A stretch of 64,000 bases of DNA, from NCBI RefSeq assembly GCF_034347385.1, contig NZ_CP133777.1:434001-498000 (forward strand). The letters run 5' to 3'. Source of the DNA: Actimicrobium sp. CCC2.4. GTDB taxonomy: Bacteria > Pseudomonadota > Gammaproteobacteria > Burkholderiales > Burkholderiaceae_D. The first letter of the stretch is position 1. The number at the start of each line of letters is the position of its first letter. A program made the translations under genes and the position numbers. This document shows positions 27,416-36,127 of this stretch, in pieces. The notes beneath the pieces were generated by a model, which was given only the letters and a program-made list of their open reading frames with translations, made no database searches and was not told where the DNA came from.

Positions 27416-28120
27416 TCACCCCGGCGACCCGCCAAATCCATAGCGCGCCATCAGTTCGAACGGCGCACCGTTTTCCCTTTCCCGAAAAATCGCGATCCCG
27501 TCAATGACCAGCGGTGTCGCCATCGCCTCTGCAAATGCGGCACTGGCTTCCCCCGCCATGGTTTGCGCGACCGTCGGTGCCACGCCCGTCAGGCTATCGC
27601 TCAATGTCATGTGAAAACGGAATTCCTCGCCGGTGTACGGATAGCCCCACTGCTGCAGCAAGGCTTGCTGGCGCGATGTCAGCGGCGCGCTCAGCCGGCG
27701 CGCCAGTTCGTCCGGGGTCAGCGGGGCACGCAACGCATCGAAATGGACGACGCAGCGTTGCGCCAGCGCGCTGATCTCCGGCACCGCAGCGTCCGCCTGC
27801 AGTGCCAGAAAATTTCCCAGCAGCCGCACCGCCGGCAGCGGCACGGTCAGCACCGCCTGCTGCGCGGCAAACCGCTGCGCGCTCGCCTGCAAGCGCGCTT
27901 CGTCGCAGCCATCCGCCAGCCGGAACGGCGCTTTCAGCGTTGTATGAAAACCATAGCGACGCGCGTTCCCGCGCAATGGCGTCGTGGCATCGAGGCCATC
28001 AAGCTGGTGTTCCGGATCGCGGCCCAGCCAGCGGCAACCGGCCTGCCACCACGGCGAGTTGCTTGCAGGCGCGAAATAAATGGCATAGCGGGAGAGTGCG
28101 GCGGCAGGGGGCAGTGACAT
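27416..28120 (-). CDS. DUF1045 phosphonate-metabolism protein (2H phosphoesterase-like)
   Basis: This is a 234-residue protein with the DUF1045 opening RYAIYFAPASNSPWW, then RRYGFHTTLKAPFRLADG and later EFRFHMTLSDSL. Two H-x-T motifs, HTT and HMT, mark the 2H phosphoesterase fold. Family members occur in C-P lyase gene sets. It diverges from phnM across 97 bp. Its biochemical role is not established; the neighbour implies phosphonate ester processing. Confidence 0.88.
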   Translation of the reverse strand: MSLPPAAALSRYAIYFAPASNSPWWQAGCRWLGRDPEHQLDGLDATTPLRGNARRYGFHTTLKAPFRLADGCDEARLQASAQRFAAQQAVLTVPLPAVRLLGNFLALQADAAVPEISALAQRCVVHFDALRAPLTPDELARRLSAPLTSRQQALLQQWGYPYTGEEFRFHMTLSDSLTGVAPTVAQTMAGEASAAFAEAMATPLVIDGIAIFRERENGAPFELMARYGFGGSPG

Positions 28121-28217
28121 CGTCAGCAGTCATAAAATGAATCGGTCAGTGATCGTAGCCGAAGACATCCGCCGCGATCGTGCTACCGTCCACCGGTCCT
28201 CAACGAATTCATCACCC

Positions 28218-29351
28218 ATGACCCTGATCCGCAACGCTATCCTGATCACTGCGACGCAAGAACTTCCGGGCGCGCTCGCCTTTACCGGCCAGCACATCAG
28301 CGCGCTGCAACCCGGAAATAGCGGCCACGAAGGACATGACTGGCACGGCGATCTGCTGTTGCCCGGGCTGGTCGAGCTGCATACCGACAACCTCGAAAAG
28401 CATCTGATGCCGCGCCCGAAAGTGGCCTGGCCGGTCATTCCCGCGATCATTGCCCACGATGCCCAGATTGCCGCCGCCGGTATCACGACCGTCTTCGACG
28501 CGATTGCCGTCGGCGATATCGATCCCGACAGCATGCGCATGCAAACCCTGCCGGGCTGCATCGCCGGCTTGCATCAGGCGCAGCAGGCCGGCATTCTCCG
28601 CGCCGACCACTTTCTGCATCTGCGTCTGGAGTTGGCGTCGCAAGATTTGCTGGAACTGTTCGAGCCGCTGGTCGACGAGCCGCTGCTGCGGATGGTCTCG
28701 CTGATGGACCACACGCCAGGCCAACGCCAGTGGAGTGACTTCGATCACTACCGCACCTTCATCACCGGCAAGCGCGGCTGGAGCGATCAGAAAGTCACCG
28801 AGATGCTCGACGGCATGCTGGAGCGCCAGGTCCGTTACGCCGATGCCAACCGTCGCGCGGTGGTGTCGCGGTGCCGCGCCCGCGCGATACCAGTGCCGCT
28901 CGCATCGCATGACGACACGACCATCGCCCACGTGACCGAAGGCCATGACGATGGCGTGACGATGTCGGAATTTCCGACTACGCTGGTCGCGGCGCGCGCG
29001 GCACGGGAACATGGACTGGGCATCATCATGGGCGCGCCAAACCGGGTGCGCGGCGGTTCGCACTCCGGCAACATTGCCGCCTCTGAGCTGGCACGGGCCG
29101 GCTTGCTGGATGTGCTGTCGTCGGACTACGTGCCGGCCAGCCTGCTGCACGCGGCATTTCTGTTGCAGAACGACGGACTGCGTTTGCCGCAAGCGATTGC
29201 GACGGTCTCGCGCAATCCGGCGCGACTGGCCGGCCTGGATGATCGCGGCGAAATTGCCGTCGGGCTGCGGGCAGATTTTTTGCGGGTGCGGGTGGTGGAC
29301 GGGATACCGGTGGTGCTGGAGACGTGGAAGGCGGGGGCGCGCATTGCGTAG
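28218..29351 (+). CDS. phnM: Alpha-D-ribose 1-methylphosphonate 5-triphosphate diphosphatase
   Basis: This hydrolyses ribose 1-methylphosphonate 5-triphosphate to the 5-phosphate and diphosphate, the step before C-P lyase. It has 377 residues, an amidohydrolase. Signatures are LLLPGLVELHTDNLEKHL, PRPKVAWP, SLMDHTPGQRQWSDFDHY, SHDDTTIAHV and GAPNRVRGGSHSGNIAA. The start at 28218 (MTLIRNAIL) was preferred over upstream ATGs that lack similarity. None of the C-P lyase core genes phnGHIJKL is in the window, so the rest of the pathway would have to be elsewhere. Confidence 0.93.
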   Translation: MTLIRNAILITATQELPGALAFTGQHISALQPGNSGHEGHDWHGDLLLPGLVELHTDNLEKHLMPRPKVAWPVIPAIIAHDAQIAAAGITTVFDAIAVGDIDPDSMRMQTLPGCIAGLHQAQQAGILRADHFLHLRLELASQDLLELFEPLVDEPLLRMVSLMDHTPGQRQWSDFDHYRTFITGKRGWSDQKVTEMLDGMLERQVRYADANRRAVVSRCRARAIPVPLASHDDTTIAHVTEGHDDGVTMSEFPTTLVAARAAREHGLGIIMGAPNRVRGGSHSGNIAASELARAGLLDVLSSDYVPASLLHAAFLLQNDGLRLPQAIATVSRNPARLAGLDDRGEIAVGLRADFLRVRVVDGIPVVLETWKAGARIA

Positions 29352-29557
29352 CCAAATGCCGTCATCTAACCGGTTGATTTTGTTCGTGTTCCGGTACGTT
29401 TTGAAAAAACCGTAAAAAATACCGAAAGCCAGTCCATGTCAGAGTGAACCGACCGTGCCGTGCGTGAATACCTGCCGCAGTGGGCCACAAGCGGAGGCGT
29501 TTCAGAAAGCGGCGCTCTGGTCACAAAAATCTAGACTCTTCAATCTAGCACGACCGT

Positions 29558-29586
29558 ACTTTTTTAAACTGTTTCCAGCCTATAAT
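29558..29586 (+). promoter_or_regulatory. Candidate promoter of the nitronate monooxygenase gene
   Basis: A perfect -10 hexamer TATAAT is at 29581-29586; the position 17 bp upstream (29558) reads ACTTTT, a poor -35. The start codon is 54 bp downstream. A short inverted repeat, CTAGA-N8-TCTAG, lies 15-35 bp further upstream, around 29531-29548, and could be an operator. The 288-bp gap from phnM holds nothing else that I can identify. Confidence 0.45.
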
Positions 29587-29639
29587 CGTCTACCGCGTTT
29601 CCCGCGCCCGCTTTCCCACCCCTTATCCGTGAGGTTGTC

Positions 29640-30593
29640 ATGGCACTGCCCGTTGCGTTGCAAAACCTGAGTCTGCCGGTCATCGGTTCGCCGTTATTCA
29701 TCGCCAGTGGTCCGGCGCTCGTCACTGCGCAGTGCAAGGCCGGCATCGTCGGTTCGTTTCCGGCGCTCAATGCCCGCCCGGCAGCGCTGCTCGATACCTG
29801 GCTGACCGACATCAAGGCCGATCTTGCCGCCTACAAGCTGGCCAATCCGCAAGCGCTGGTCGGCCCGGTCGCCGTCAACCAGATCGTTCACCAATCCAAT
29901 GACCGCCTCGCCCAGGACGTCGAGATGTGCGTCAAGCACCAGATCCCGATCATCATCTCCAGCCTGCGCGCGCCGCCAAAAGAAATGATGGACGCCATCC
30001 ACAGCTACGGCGGCATCGTGCTGCATGACGTGATTTCGATCCGCCATGCGCAGAAGGCCCTTGAAGCCGGCGTCGATGGCCTGATCCTGGTTGCCGCCGG
30101 TGCCGGTGGCCATGCCGGAGCGCTGTCGCCATTCGCGCTGGTCGGCGAAGTGCGCAAGTTTTTCAGCGGCCCGATTGCGTTGTCCGGATCGATCGCCACC
30201 GGCGACGCCGTGCTGGCAGCGCAAGCGATGGGAGCTGACTTTGCCTACATCGGTTCGCGCTGGCTTGCCACCAAAGAGTCGAACGTCGATGACGCCTATC
30301 GTCAGGCCATCGTCGAATCCAGCGCTGCCGACATCGTCTACACCAACCTGTTCACCGGCGTGCACGGCAATTACCTGAAAAAATCCATCGTCGCCGCCGG
30401 CCTTGACCCCGACAACCTGCCGGTCGCTGACAAGACCGCCATGAATTTCGGCTCCACCAGTGCCAAGGCATGGCGCGATATATGGGGTGCCGGCCAGGGC
30501 GTTGGCCTGATGGACGACGTGCTGACAGTCGCCGAGATGGTCGCGCGCCTGAAAGCTGAATACGACGCGGCGCGGGCACGCCTCAAACTGTAA
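29640..30593 (+). CDS. Nitronate monooxygenase (2-nitropropane dioxygenase family)
   Basis: This FMN enzyme oxidises alkyl nitronates such as propionate-3-nitronate. It has 317 residues. The TIM-barrel signatures are VIGSPLFIASGPALVTAQCKAG, the phosphate/FMN loops LILVAAGAGGHAGALSPFA and ALSGSIATGDAVLAAQAMGA, and DFAYIGSRWLATKESNVDDA. GAGG is 8 nt before the ATG. It stands alone with its own -10 element. Confidence 0.92.
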   Translation: MALPVALQNLSLPVIGSPLFIASGPALVTAQCKAGIVGSFPALNARPAALLDTWLTDIKADLAAYKLANPQALVGPVAVNQIVHQSNDRLAQDVEMCVKHQIPIIISSLRAPPKEMMDAIHSYGGIVLHDVISIRHAQKALEAGVDGLILVAAGAGGHAGALSPFALVGEVRKFFSGPIALSGSIATGDAVLAAQAMGADFAYIGSRWLATKESNVDDAYRQAIVESSAADIVYTNLFTGVHGNYLKKSIVAAGLDPDNLPVADKTAMNFGSTSAKAWRDIWGAGQGVGLMDDVLTVAEMVARLKAEYDAARARLKL

Positions 30594-30731
30594 ATCTGTG
30601 CAGATCTGTCGACCAATAGGTATCTTGCAAAAGTAGTTACTTTGCTGCAGCATGGCGCTCCGACGAACCTCTCGCCAGCGCCATGCCTAGTTCGCCACTC
30701 TTGCGCTTCAATCCGCTGACCAGCACCACCG

Positions 30732-31403
30732 ATGCCTGACCGGTCGTCGCTGGCGCGTATTGCCCCGTTCGCCACCTACATTGTGTTCATTGCGATTGCC
30801 GACCTGCTCACGCGGCTGGGTTTTTCCGCGATGGAGTTGCGCTGGCTGTATCCGCTTAAAATTTCTGTGGTCGTCGCCCTGCTCTGGTACTGGCGGCGCG
30901 AGTACGTCGAGATGGCATGGCCACCCGTGGCAGGTGCACGTCACTGGCTCATTGCGGTGGCCGTCGGTGTCGCCGTCTTCGTGGCGTGGATTAATCTCGG
31001 GTCAAGCTGGATGATGGTGGCCGCGCCCACTGCCGGCTACCAGCCACTCGGGCCGGATGGCCAGATGGAATGGGGGCTGATCGCCATCCGCCTGGCCGGT
31101 GCCGCGCTGGTCGTGCCGGTCATGGAAGAATTGTTCTGGCGCGCTTTCCTGCTGCGCTGGCTGTCCCGGCCCGACTTCCTGCAGGTCGATCCCGCATCGG
31201 TTGGCCTGAAAGCGTTTGCCATCACCGCCGTCCTGTTTGCTGTCGAGCACAACCTGTGGCTGGCGGGACTTGTTGCCGGAATTGCTTATAACTTGCTGTA
31301 TGTGCGCAGCCGAACGCTCTGGTCACCGATACTCGCGCATGGTGTGACCAATGGGATACTAGGAGCGTGGGTTATTGCGAGCGGGCGTTGGGAATATTGG
31401 TAA
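30732..31403 (+). CDS. CAAX protease-related membrane protein of exosortase loci
   Basis: This is a 223-residue multi-spanning protein of the CPBP/CAAX metalloprotease family. The catalytic motif is MEELFWRAFLLR (Glu132, Glu133), with FAVEHNLW (His173) and LAHGVTNGILG (His203, Asn207). A branch of this family is restricted to bacteria with PEP-CTERM/exosortase systems. Its position as the first gene of the exopolysaccharide locus agrees. It may cleave or mature a prenyl-like or lipid-linked component; no substrate is known. The TTG/ATG choice is clear: only the ATG at 30732 leaves a full first helix. Confidence 0.85.
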   Translation: MPDRSSLARIAPFATYIVFIAIADLLTRLGFSAMELRWLYPLKISVVVALLWYWRREYVEMAWPPVAGARHWLIAVAVGVAVFVAWINLGSSWMMVAAPTAGYQPLGPDGQMEWGLIAIRLAGAALVVPVMEELFWRAFLLRWLSRPDFLQVDPASVGLKAFAITAVLFAVEHNLWLAGLVAGIAYNLLYVRSRTLWSPILAHGVTNGILGAWVIASGRWEYW

Positions 31404-31542
31404 CAAGATCACTTTACTGAAGACTGGTTTGGATCACAGCGTAAAATGCGCCAGCCATGACAATACGTCATTCTTCTGTTTGCTAACAACGATGCCGCTT
31501 GCCGCTGATCAGCGAGGCGGTGGATTTCCGGAAATCAAAATT

Positions 31543-32757
31543 ATGCTTCGAATCCAATCGCCTGCCTTGATTCCCCTGCCGTTGCTGGCACCGTTGACGA
31601 TGGTTGTTTGTGCTTTGTTTAGCGGGAGTGCGCTGGCTGGACCCGGAGACGTATTTACGCCCTATGTCGGCATAGTGGTTTCTCATGATGACAACCTGTT
31701 TCGTTTAAGCGGTCCGGAAGAGGCTTTGCTGCGTTTGGGAACCAGTAGCTTGTCGGATACTTACCGTCGTCTCAATGTGGGCTTGGCGATCGATAAGCAG
31801 ATCAGCCAGCAACGGATCACTGCCAATCTTGGATTGAACCGGACTGCTTACAACCGCTTTACCCAGCTCGATAACGACGGCAAGGATTTACAGGTCAATC
31901 TGAACTGGCATCTGGGCACGCATGTGGAGGGCAATATCGGAACCACTTACGTGGAGTCGTTGACACCATTTTCCGATTTGCGGGCCACGACGGAACGTAA
32001 TCTCCGGACGCAAAAGCGGTTGTTTGCAGATGGGGCTTGGCGCTTCCATCCGAGCTGGCAGGTGCGCGGGAGCGTTGCCCAGGACAAGTTAAATTATGCG
32101 CTAGCGTCGCAGCGCGGTTTTAACCGCGACCTCAATACTGAAGTGGTCGGTATTGACTACCTGAGCCCCACCAAGAGTTCCGTCGGTATTCAGGCCGGCC
32201 ATTCGTCCGCATCCTACTTGAGTTCAATTAACAATTACTCCCAAAACGAGCTCAAGGGAAAGATCGACTGGTACGCAACTGGCAAGAGCCGTTTGCAATT
32301 CCTCGGTGGATACGTTGAGCGCAAGCATGATGGTGCCCCCGAACGCGATTACAGCGGAACTAATGCCCGGGTGGTTGCGACGCATGCGCTGACCGGAAAA
32401 ATAGGACTCACCGCGAACGTATATCGTGAAATTGGTTCGATCGATGACCTGATCAACAGTTACTCCCTCAACAACGGTGTCAGTCTTGAAGCGGCATGGG
32501 AAATCAGCCCCAAGACCCGGCTGGCTGCCCAGTTGCTCAATGAGCGTCGCAGCTACGCACCGAACGCCGCCCTGGTAGGCCAAGGTGGCGCAGATCGCGA
32601 AGATACGTATCGACGAGCATCATTGATAGGCAACTATGCGGCAACCCGCAAATGGAGCCTCCTGTTGATTGCCTATCGGGACCAGCAAACGTCCAACCAG
32701 ACCTTCGGTAACTATCGCGCAACGGGACTGTCACTCAACTCCCGTTACGATTTCTGA
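31543..32757 (+). CDS. epsL: Exopolysaccharide outer membrane beta-barrel protein EpsL
   Basis: This is a 404-residue protein with a signal peptide (ending around SALAGP, residue ~36) and alternating beta strands to a terminal SLNSRYDF. The motif FTPYVGIVVSHDDNLFRLSG and the GTSSLSDTYRRLNVGLAID segment match the XrtB-locus EpsL family. It is thought to form the outer membrane channel for the polymer. Start chosen at 31543 because it places the signal at the N-terminus; an alternative at 31492 adds 17 residues. Next gene follows after 13 bp. Confidence 0.85.
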   Translation: MLRIQSPALIPLPLLAPLTMVVCALFSGSALAGPGDVFTPYVGIVVSHDDNLFRLSGPEEALLRLGTSSLSDTYRRLNVGLAIDKQISQQRITANLGLNRTAYNRFTQLDNDGKDLQVNLNWHLGTHVEGNIGTTYVESLTPFSDLRATTERNLRTQKRLFADGAWRFHPSWQVRGSVAQDKLNYALASQRGFNRDLNTEVVGIDYLSPTKSSVGIQAGHSSASYLSSINNYSQNELKGKIDWYATGKSRLQFLGGYVERKHDGAPERDYSGTNARVVATHALTGKIGLTANVYREIGSIDDLINSYSLNNGVSLEAAWEISPKTRLAAQLLNERRSYAPNAALVGQGGADREDTYRRASLIGNYAATRKWSLLLIAYRDQQTSNQTFGNYRATGLSLNSRYDF

Positions 32758-32770
32758 CGACAGCTAGTCG

Positions 32771-34153
32771 ATGACCATCAACAACACGCCGCTAGTCTCG
32801 TTCTTCAAGCGACTGCTGGACCCGTTCATCATTCTCAGCCTGCTGTACGGATTGACGCTGCTGCACCAGGAAGCTTTCACCGGGTATTACCTGGTATTGG
32901 CCATCATCGCTTTCTTTGTGTCCTCCTATGTCTACGAACAGATCGACCTGTATCGCACCTGGCGCAGCGGCCGCTTGCTGGCCTACGCGCGCGGCATCCT
33001 GATCGGCTGGATCATCATCGTCGCGATGCTGCTGTTCATTGGCCATGTCACGGGGCTGAGTTACCGCTTCTCTGAACAGGTCATCCTGATCTGGTTTGCT
33101 GTCACGCCGCTGGCGCTGCTGGCCAGTCACCTGACCTTGCGCCGTATCGCCTCGAACTTGCGGAATGACGGAGAAGTGCGCTCGGTCGTCATCGTCGGTG
33201 CCAATCCGCCCGGACTCAAGCTGGCCAGCCGCATCGCCGAGTATCCCGACCTGTTCATGGCCGTCCATGGTTTCTTTGATGACCGCAGTGCCCAGCGCCA
33301 CGAAGGCAGCAACGACCTCAAGATGCTCGGCAAGATGGCCGATATTGCTGACTACGTCAGACGCCACGCCATCCAGATGATCTTCATCAGCCAGCCGATG
33401 TCGGCCCAGCCGCGTATCCGCAAGCTCATCGATGAATTGCAGGACACCACGGCGTCGATTTATTTTTTACCGGACATTTATGTCTTCGACCTGATGCAGG
33501 CGCGCTTCGACAATGTCGGCGGCGTGCCCGTTGTCGCCATTTGCGAGACACCGTTCACCGGGTTCAATAGCGTCGTCAAACGGACCAGCGATGTGGTGCT
33601 GGCCACGATGATCCAGATACTGCTGACACCGGTCATGATCGGCATCGCCATCGCCATCAAAGTTACTTCGCCGGGACCGGTGATTTTCAAGCAGCTCCGC
33701 TACGGTCTGAATGGCGAAGAAATCATCATCTACAAATTCCGCTCGATGAAGATCCACGACCCCGGTGCGGTCGTTGTCCAGGCCCAGAAAAACGACTCCC
33801 GCCTGACACCGATAGGCGGCTTCCTGCGGCGCAGTTCGCTCGACGAATTGCCGCAATTTATCAACGTGCTGCAAGGCCGGATGAGTATCGTCGGCCCGCG
33901 CCCGCATGCAGTCGCCCACAACGAGCTGTATCGCAAACAGATCAAGGGCTACATGCTGCGCCACAAGGTCAAGCCCGGCATCACCGGCTGGGCGCAGGTC
34001 AACGGCATGCGCGGCGAAACCGACACCCTTGACAAGATGGAAGCCCGCATCGAACTCGACCTTGACTACCTGCGCAGCTGGTCGCTGGCACTCGACTTCT
34101 GGATCATCTTCCGCACCATCAAGGTCGTGCTCAAACGCGATAACGCTTACTAG
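32771..34153 (+). CDS. Undecaprenyl-phosphate glucose phosphotransferase (priming enzyme)
   Basis: This 460-residue polyisoprenyl-phosphate hexose-1-phosphate transferase starts repeat-unit assembly. Residues 1-~110 hold four transmembrane helices, ~135-260 a Rossmann-like CoA-binding_3 domain, one further helix is at ~275-295, and the catalytic bacterial sugar transferase domain ends the protein. Motifs are KRTSDVVLA, KFRSMKIHDPG, LRRSSLDELPQFINVLQGRM and SIVGPRPHAVAHNELY. This is the WcaJ/EpsB type. The sugar is probably glucose by family, not proven. A 428-bp GC-to-AT transition follows it. Confidence 0.92.
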   Translation: MTINNTPLVSFFKRLLDPFIILSLLYGLTLLHQEAFTGYYLVLAIIAFFVSSYVYEQIDLYRTWRSGRLLAYARGILIGWIIIVAMLLFIGHVTGLSYRFSEQVILIWFAVTPLALLASHLTLRRIASNLRNDGEVRSVVIVGANPPGLKLASRIAEYPDLFMAVHGFFDDRSAQRHEGSNDLKMLGKMADIADYVRRHAIQMIFISQPMSAQPRIRKLIDELQDTTASIYFLPDIYVFDLMQARFDNVGGVPVVAICETPFTGFNSVVKRTSDVVLATMIQILLTPVMIGIAIAIKVTSPGPVIFKQLRYGLNGEEIIIYKFRSMKIHDPGAVVVQAQKNDSRLTPIGGFLRRSSLDELPQFINVLQGRMSIVGPRPHAVAHNELYRKQIKGYMLRHKVKPGITGWAQVNGMRGETDTLDKMEARIELDLDYLRSWSLALDFWIIFRTIKVVLKRDNAY

Positions 34154-34336
34154 TCCATTCGCGCGGGCACAAAAACCCGTGCCACCCCACAAAATCACCA
34201 GTTCCGCAGGGTGCGCACAGCCCCACCGTGCCCGCGCAAGCGCCCCGCTGGCACCCGCCAAGCCCACCGCCCCACCGGCACAGCTCAGCCCCAACGAACA
34301 AAATAAAACATGCTGCATCGCATCAGTATCTTTCGG

Positions 34337-34356
34337 TAAATTGTTATAAATTGTTA
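34337..34356 (+). repeat. Tandem 10-bp repeat upstream of the promoter
   Basis: TAAATTGTTA occurs twice head to tail, immediately upstream (17 bp) of the -35 hexamer. The position suits an activator site. No matching regulator is in the window. Confidence 0.6.
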
Positions 34357-34372
34357 TATTGATATCTCATAA

Positions 34373-34401
34373 TTGACATGCTCAATATGCTTGTGTAAAG
34401 T
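34373..34401 (+). promoter_or_regulatory. Sigma-70-type promoter of the exopolysaccharide export operon
   Basis: A perfect -35 TTGACA (34373-34378) is 17 bp from TAAAGT (34396-34401), which matches four of six -10 bases and is preceded by TGTG. This is the best promoter in the locus. It would give a leader near 175 nt ahead of the LPETG-tailed protein and epsD-G. Confidence 0.6.
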
Positions 34402-34581
34402 CAAAAATCTTAAATTTCATGCAGTTATAAGCGCCAATTGTTTAACAATCTCTCCGTTATCCTCAATAAGTGCAGTGCAGCAAAAATTGTTTAAATCAGC
34501 AAGCCAGCTCAACAGCGACCAAGCTCAGTCGTCATTCACCCCAGCTGGCAAGCGCGCAGTACCCAATAAAAGGCCTGCCAA

Positions 34582-34953
34582 ATGAACAAATTACAGCTAC
34601 TCTTAGCAGCACTCATCCTCGGGATCGCAGGCATCGCCAGCGCCGCTGTCCCGATTATCAAAATCAGCACAACAGAAAGCGCGCCATCAGCCTCTTTCAG
34701 TGAAAAAAAACAGCCGGCAGACATTGCCGCCAACAACATCATTCCCGGTTCATTCAATGCGTTATCCGGGAACCAGCTGGCAGAAATAATCGGAAACAAC
34801 CTGTCGGTCATCAAACTGACGTACCGACAAACTGTCGCCAAGGTCCCGTCTCTGCCACTGCCGGAAACCGGTTTGTTGTTACTCATCGTGTTGGGTTTCG
34901 TTGTGATGCAATCAGGACGACGTAGAAACGCGACAGGAATCATCAAACTGTAA
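34582..34953 (+). CDS. Small secreted protein with LPETG-transmembrane-RRR tail; candidate exosortase substrate
   Basis: This is a 123-residue protein with a signal peptide (residues 1-21, ending IASAAVP) and a C-terminal sorting-type tail: LPLPETG (about residues 90-96), a hydrophobic run LLLLIVLGFVVMQ and an arginine cluster RRR, then eight more residues. This is the tripartite layout of PEP-CTERM proteins, but the motif reads P-E-T instead of P-E-P and matches the LPxTG form of sortase signals. It is directly upstream of the export/exosortase genes. The 70-residue mature region is Ser/Asn/Ile-rich with no domain. It is probably the exosortase substrate dedicated to this locus. Confidence 0.75.
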   Translation: MNKLQLLLAALILGIAGIASAAVPIIKISTTESAPSASFSEKKQPADIAANNIIPGSFNALSGNQLAEIIGNNLSVIKLTYRQTVAKVPSLPLPETGLLLLIVLGFVVMQSGRRRNATGIIKL

Positions 34954-35053
34954 TTGGAGCAGGCAGAAGCAAACGCTTTTTTTGGCAAGGTAGCGAAGTT
35001 ACCCAGTACAAGGAAGACGTTTACTTTATGTGCCGAATGCAGCGAGCGACGAA

Positions 35054-35059
35054 TATAAT
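35054..35059 (+). promoter_or_regulatory. Consensus -10 hexamer upstream of epsD
   Basis: TATAAT occurs 57 bp before the epsD start in the 163-bp gap after the small secreted protein gene. The -35 position (TGCCGA at 35031) is poor, so this may need an activator or be fortuitous. Confidence 0.35.
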
Positions 35060-35116
35060 GATGTCGATTTAACAAATATCACTTTGATTTTTCACAAGCC
35101 TAAGCGGTCCTAAAAA

Positions 35117-36076
35117 ATGAATAAATCGAATTTGACCTACAGCGCAATGGTACTGATGTTGACCCTGGGCTTGTCCGCCTGCGGTGGCGACAAGAAAAAA
35201 GAAGCCAGCCAGTCGCTGGTGCGCGTCAACGGTGAAGAAATCACCGTGCTGCAACTCAACGAAGAGTTGGGCCGCACCCCGCCACAACCCACGCCGGCGG
35301 CGCAAGAAGCCGCCCGCAAGCAAGTCCTCGAAGCCTTGGTTGACCGACAGCTGTTACTCAACGAAGCCACGACCAACAAGCTCGAACGCGATCCTAAAGT
35401 CATGCAATCCATCGAGCGCGCCAAGGCACAGATCCTTGCGCAAGCCTACCTCCAGGGACGCGTCGCCAAAATCGCAAAGCCAACCAAATCTGAAATCGAC
35501 GATTACTTCGCCAAGCACCCCGAATTTTTTACTCAACGCAAGTCGTTTGACATGAATCAGCTGGTCATTGCCACCAAAGACTTCAGTGACCCGTTGCGCG
35601 CCATAATCGACAACGCAAAGTCACTCGATGATGTGGCTGTCTGGCTCGATGGCAACAAGATCCAGTACGGCCGCAACCAGATGACCCGCACCACTGCCGA
35701 CCTGCCGCCACCACTGGTGACCAAGCTGCAAGGCATGAAAAAAGGTCAGCTCTTCGTCATTAAGGAAAACGATCGTAGCCTGCTGGTCGGTCTCAATGAC
35801 GTCAAGGACAGCCCAGTCAATGCCGAAGCCGCAGCACCGCAAATCGAGCAATTCCTGCGTAACCAGAAAAGTCAGGAAGCGGCCAAGGATGAACTGGCCC
35901 GGCTGCGATCGATCGCCAAGCTGGAATATTTGAACAAGGCCGACGGCGAGAAAGACAAGGCAGTTGCTGCCGGGGCACCAGTCGCCGCGCCAGCAAAAAG
36001 CACGGCAACCGCAACCGCAACCGACAGCGCATCAAACGCCGACAACATGGCGCGTGGCGTAGCCGGACTCAAGTAA
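35117..36076 (+). CDS. epsD: EpsD family peptidyl-prolyl cis-trans isomerase lipoprotein
   Basis: This is a 319-residue SurA/PrsA-like lipoprotein. The lipobox is LSACGG (Cys22). The SurA_N-like region (about 35-110, with RVNGEEITVLQLNEELG and VLEALVDRQLLLNEA) is followed by a parvulin-like central part (YFAKHPEFFTQRKSFDMNQL) and a Lys/Ala-rich low-complexity tail. Within exosortase loci this family is the folding factor for the export machinery. It is the first gene of epsDEFG. Confidence 0.9.
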   Translation: MNKSNLTYSAMVLMLTLGLSACGGDKKKEASQSLVRVNGEEITVLQLNEELGRTPPQPTPAAQEAARKQVLEALVDRQLLLNEATTNKLERDPKVMQSIERAKAQILAQAYLQGRVAKIAKPTKSEIDDYFAKHPEFFTQRKSFDMNQLVIATKDFSDPLRAIIDNAKSLDDVAVWLDGNKIQYGRNQMTRTTADLPPPLVTKLQGMKKGQLFVIKENDRSLLVGLNDVKDSPVNAEAAAPQIEQFLRNQKSQEAAKDELARLRSIAKLEYLNKADGEKDKAVAAGAPVAAPAKSTATATATDSASNADNMARGVAGLK

Positions 36077-36127
36077 CCCAGTTGGTCTGCACACCACGCA
36101 GACCAGCATGACATCGCAAGGTATTCC

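Larger units (their letters stand above)
34154..34581 (+). other. Intergenic control region before the EPS export operon
   Basis: These 428 bp have no gene. The first ~150 bp are C-rich without structure I trust. From about 34330 the sequence turns AT-rich and holds a 10-bp tandem repeat and a sigma-70-like promoter (both listed), leaving a leader of about 175 nt before the small gene at 34582. The last part ends with AAAAGG 8-9 nt before the ATG. Confidence 0.6.

Noticed and set aside
28137-28217. Longer PhnM start at 28137
   Set aside because: The extra 27 residues overlap the divergent promoter space and have no similarity to PhnM.
33467-34318. 283-residue minus-strand frame
   Set aside because: It lies opposite the conserved catalytic part of the priming transferase and has no motif of its own.
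34582-34953. LPETG protein as a true sortase substrate
   Set aside because: The organism is a Gram-negative type and no sortase gene is present; the nearby exosortase is the better processing enzyme.
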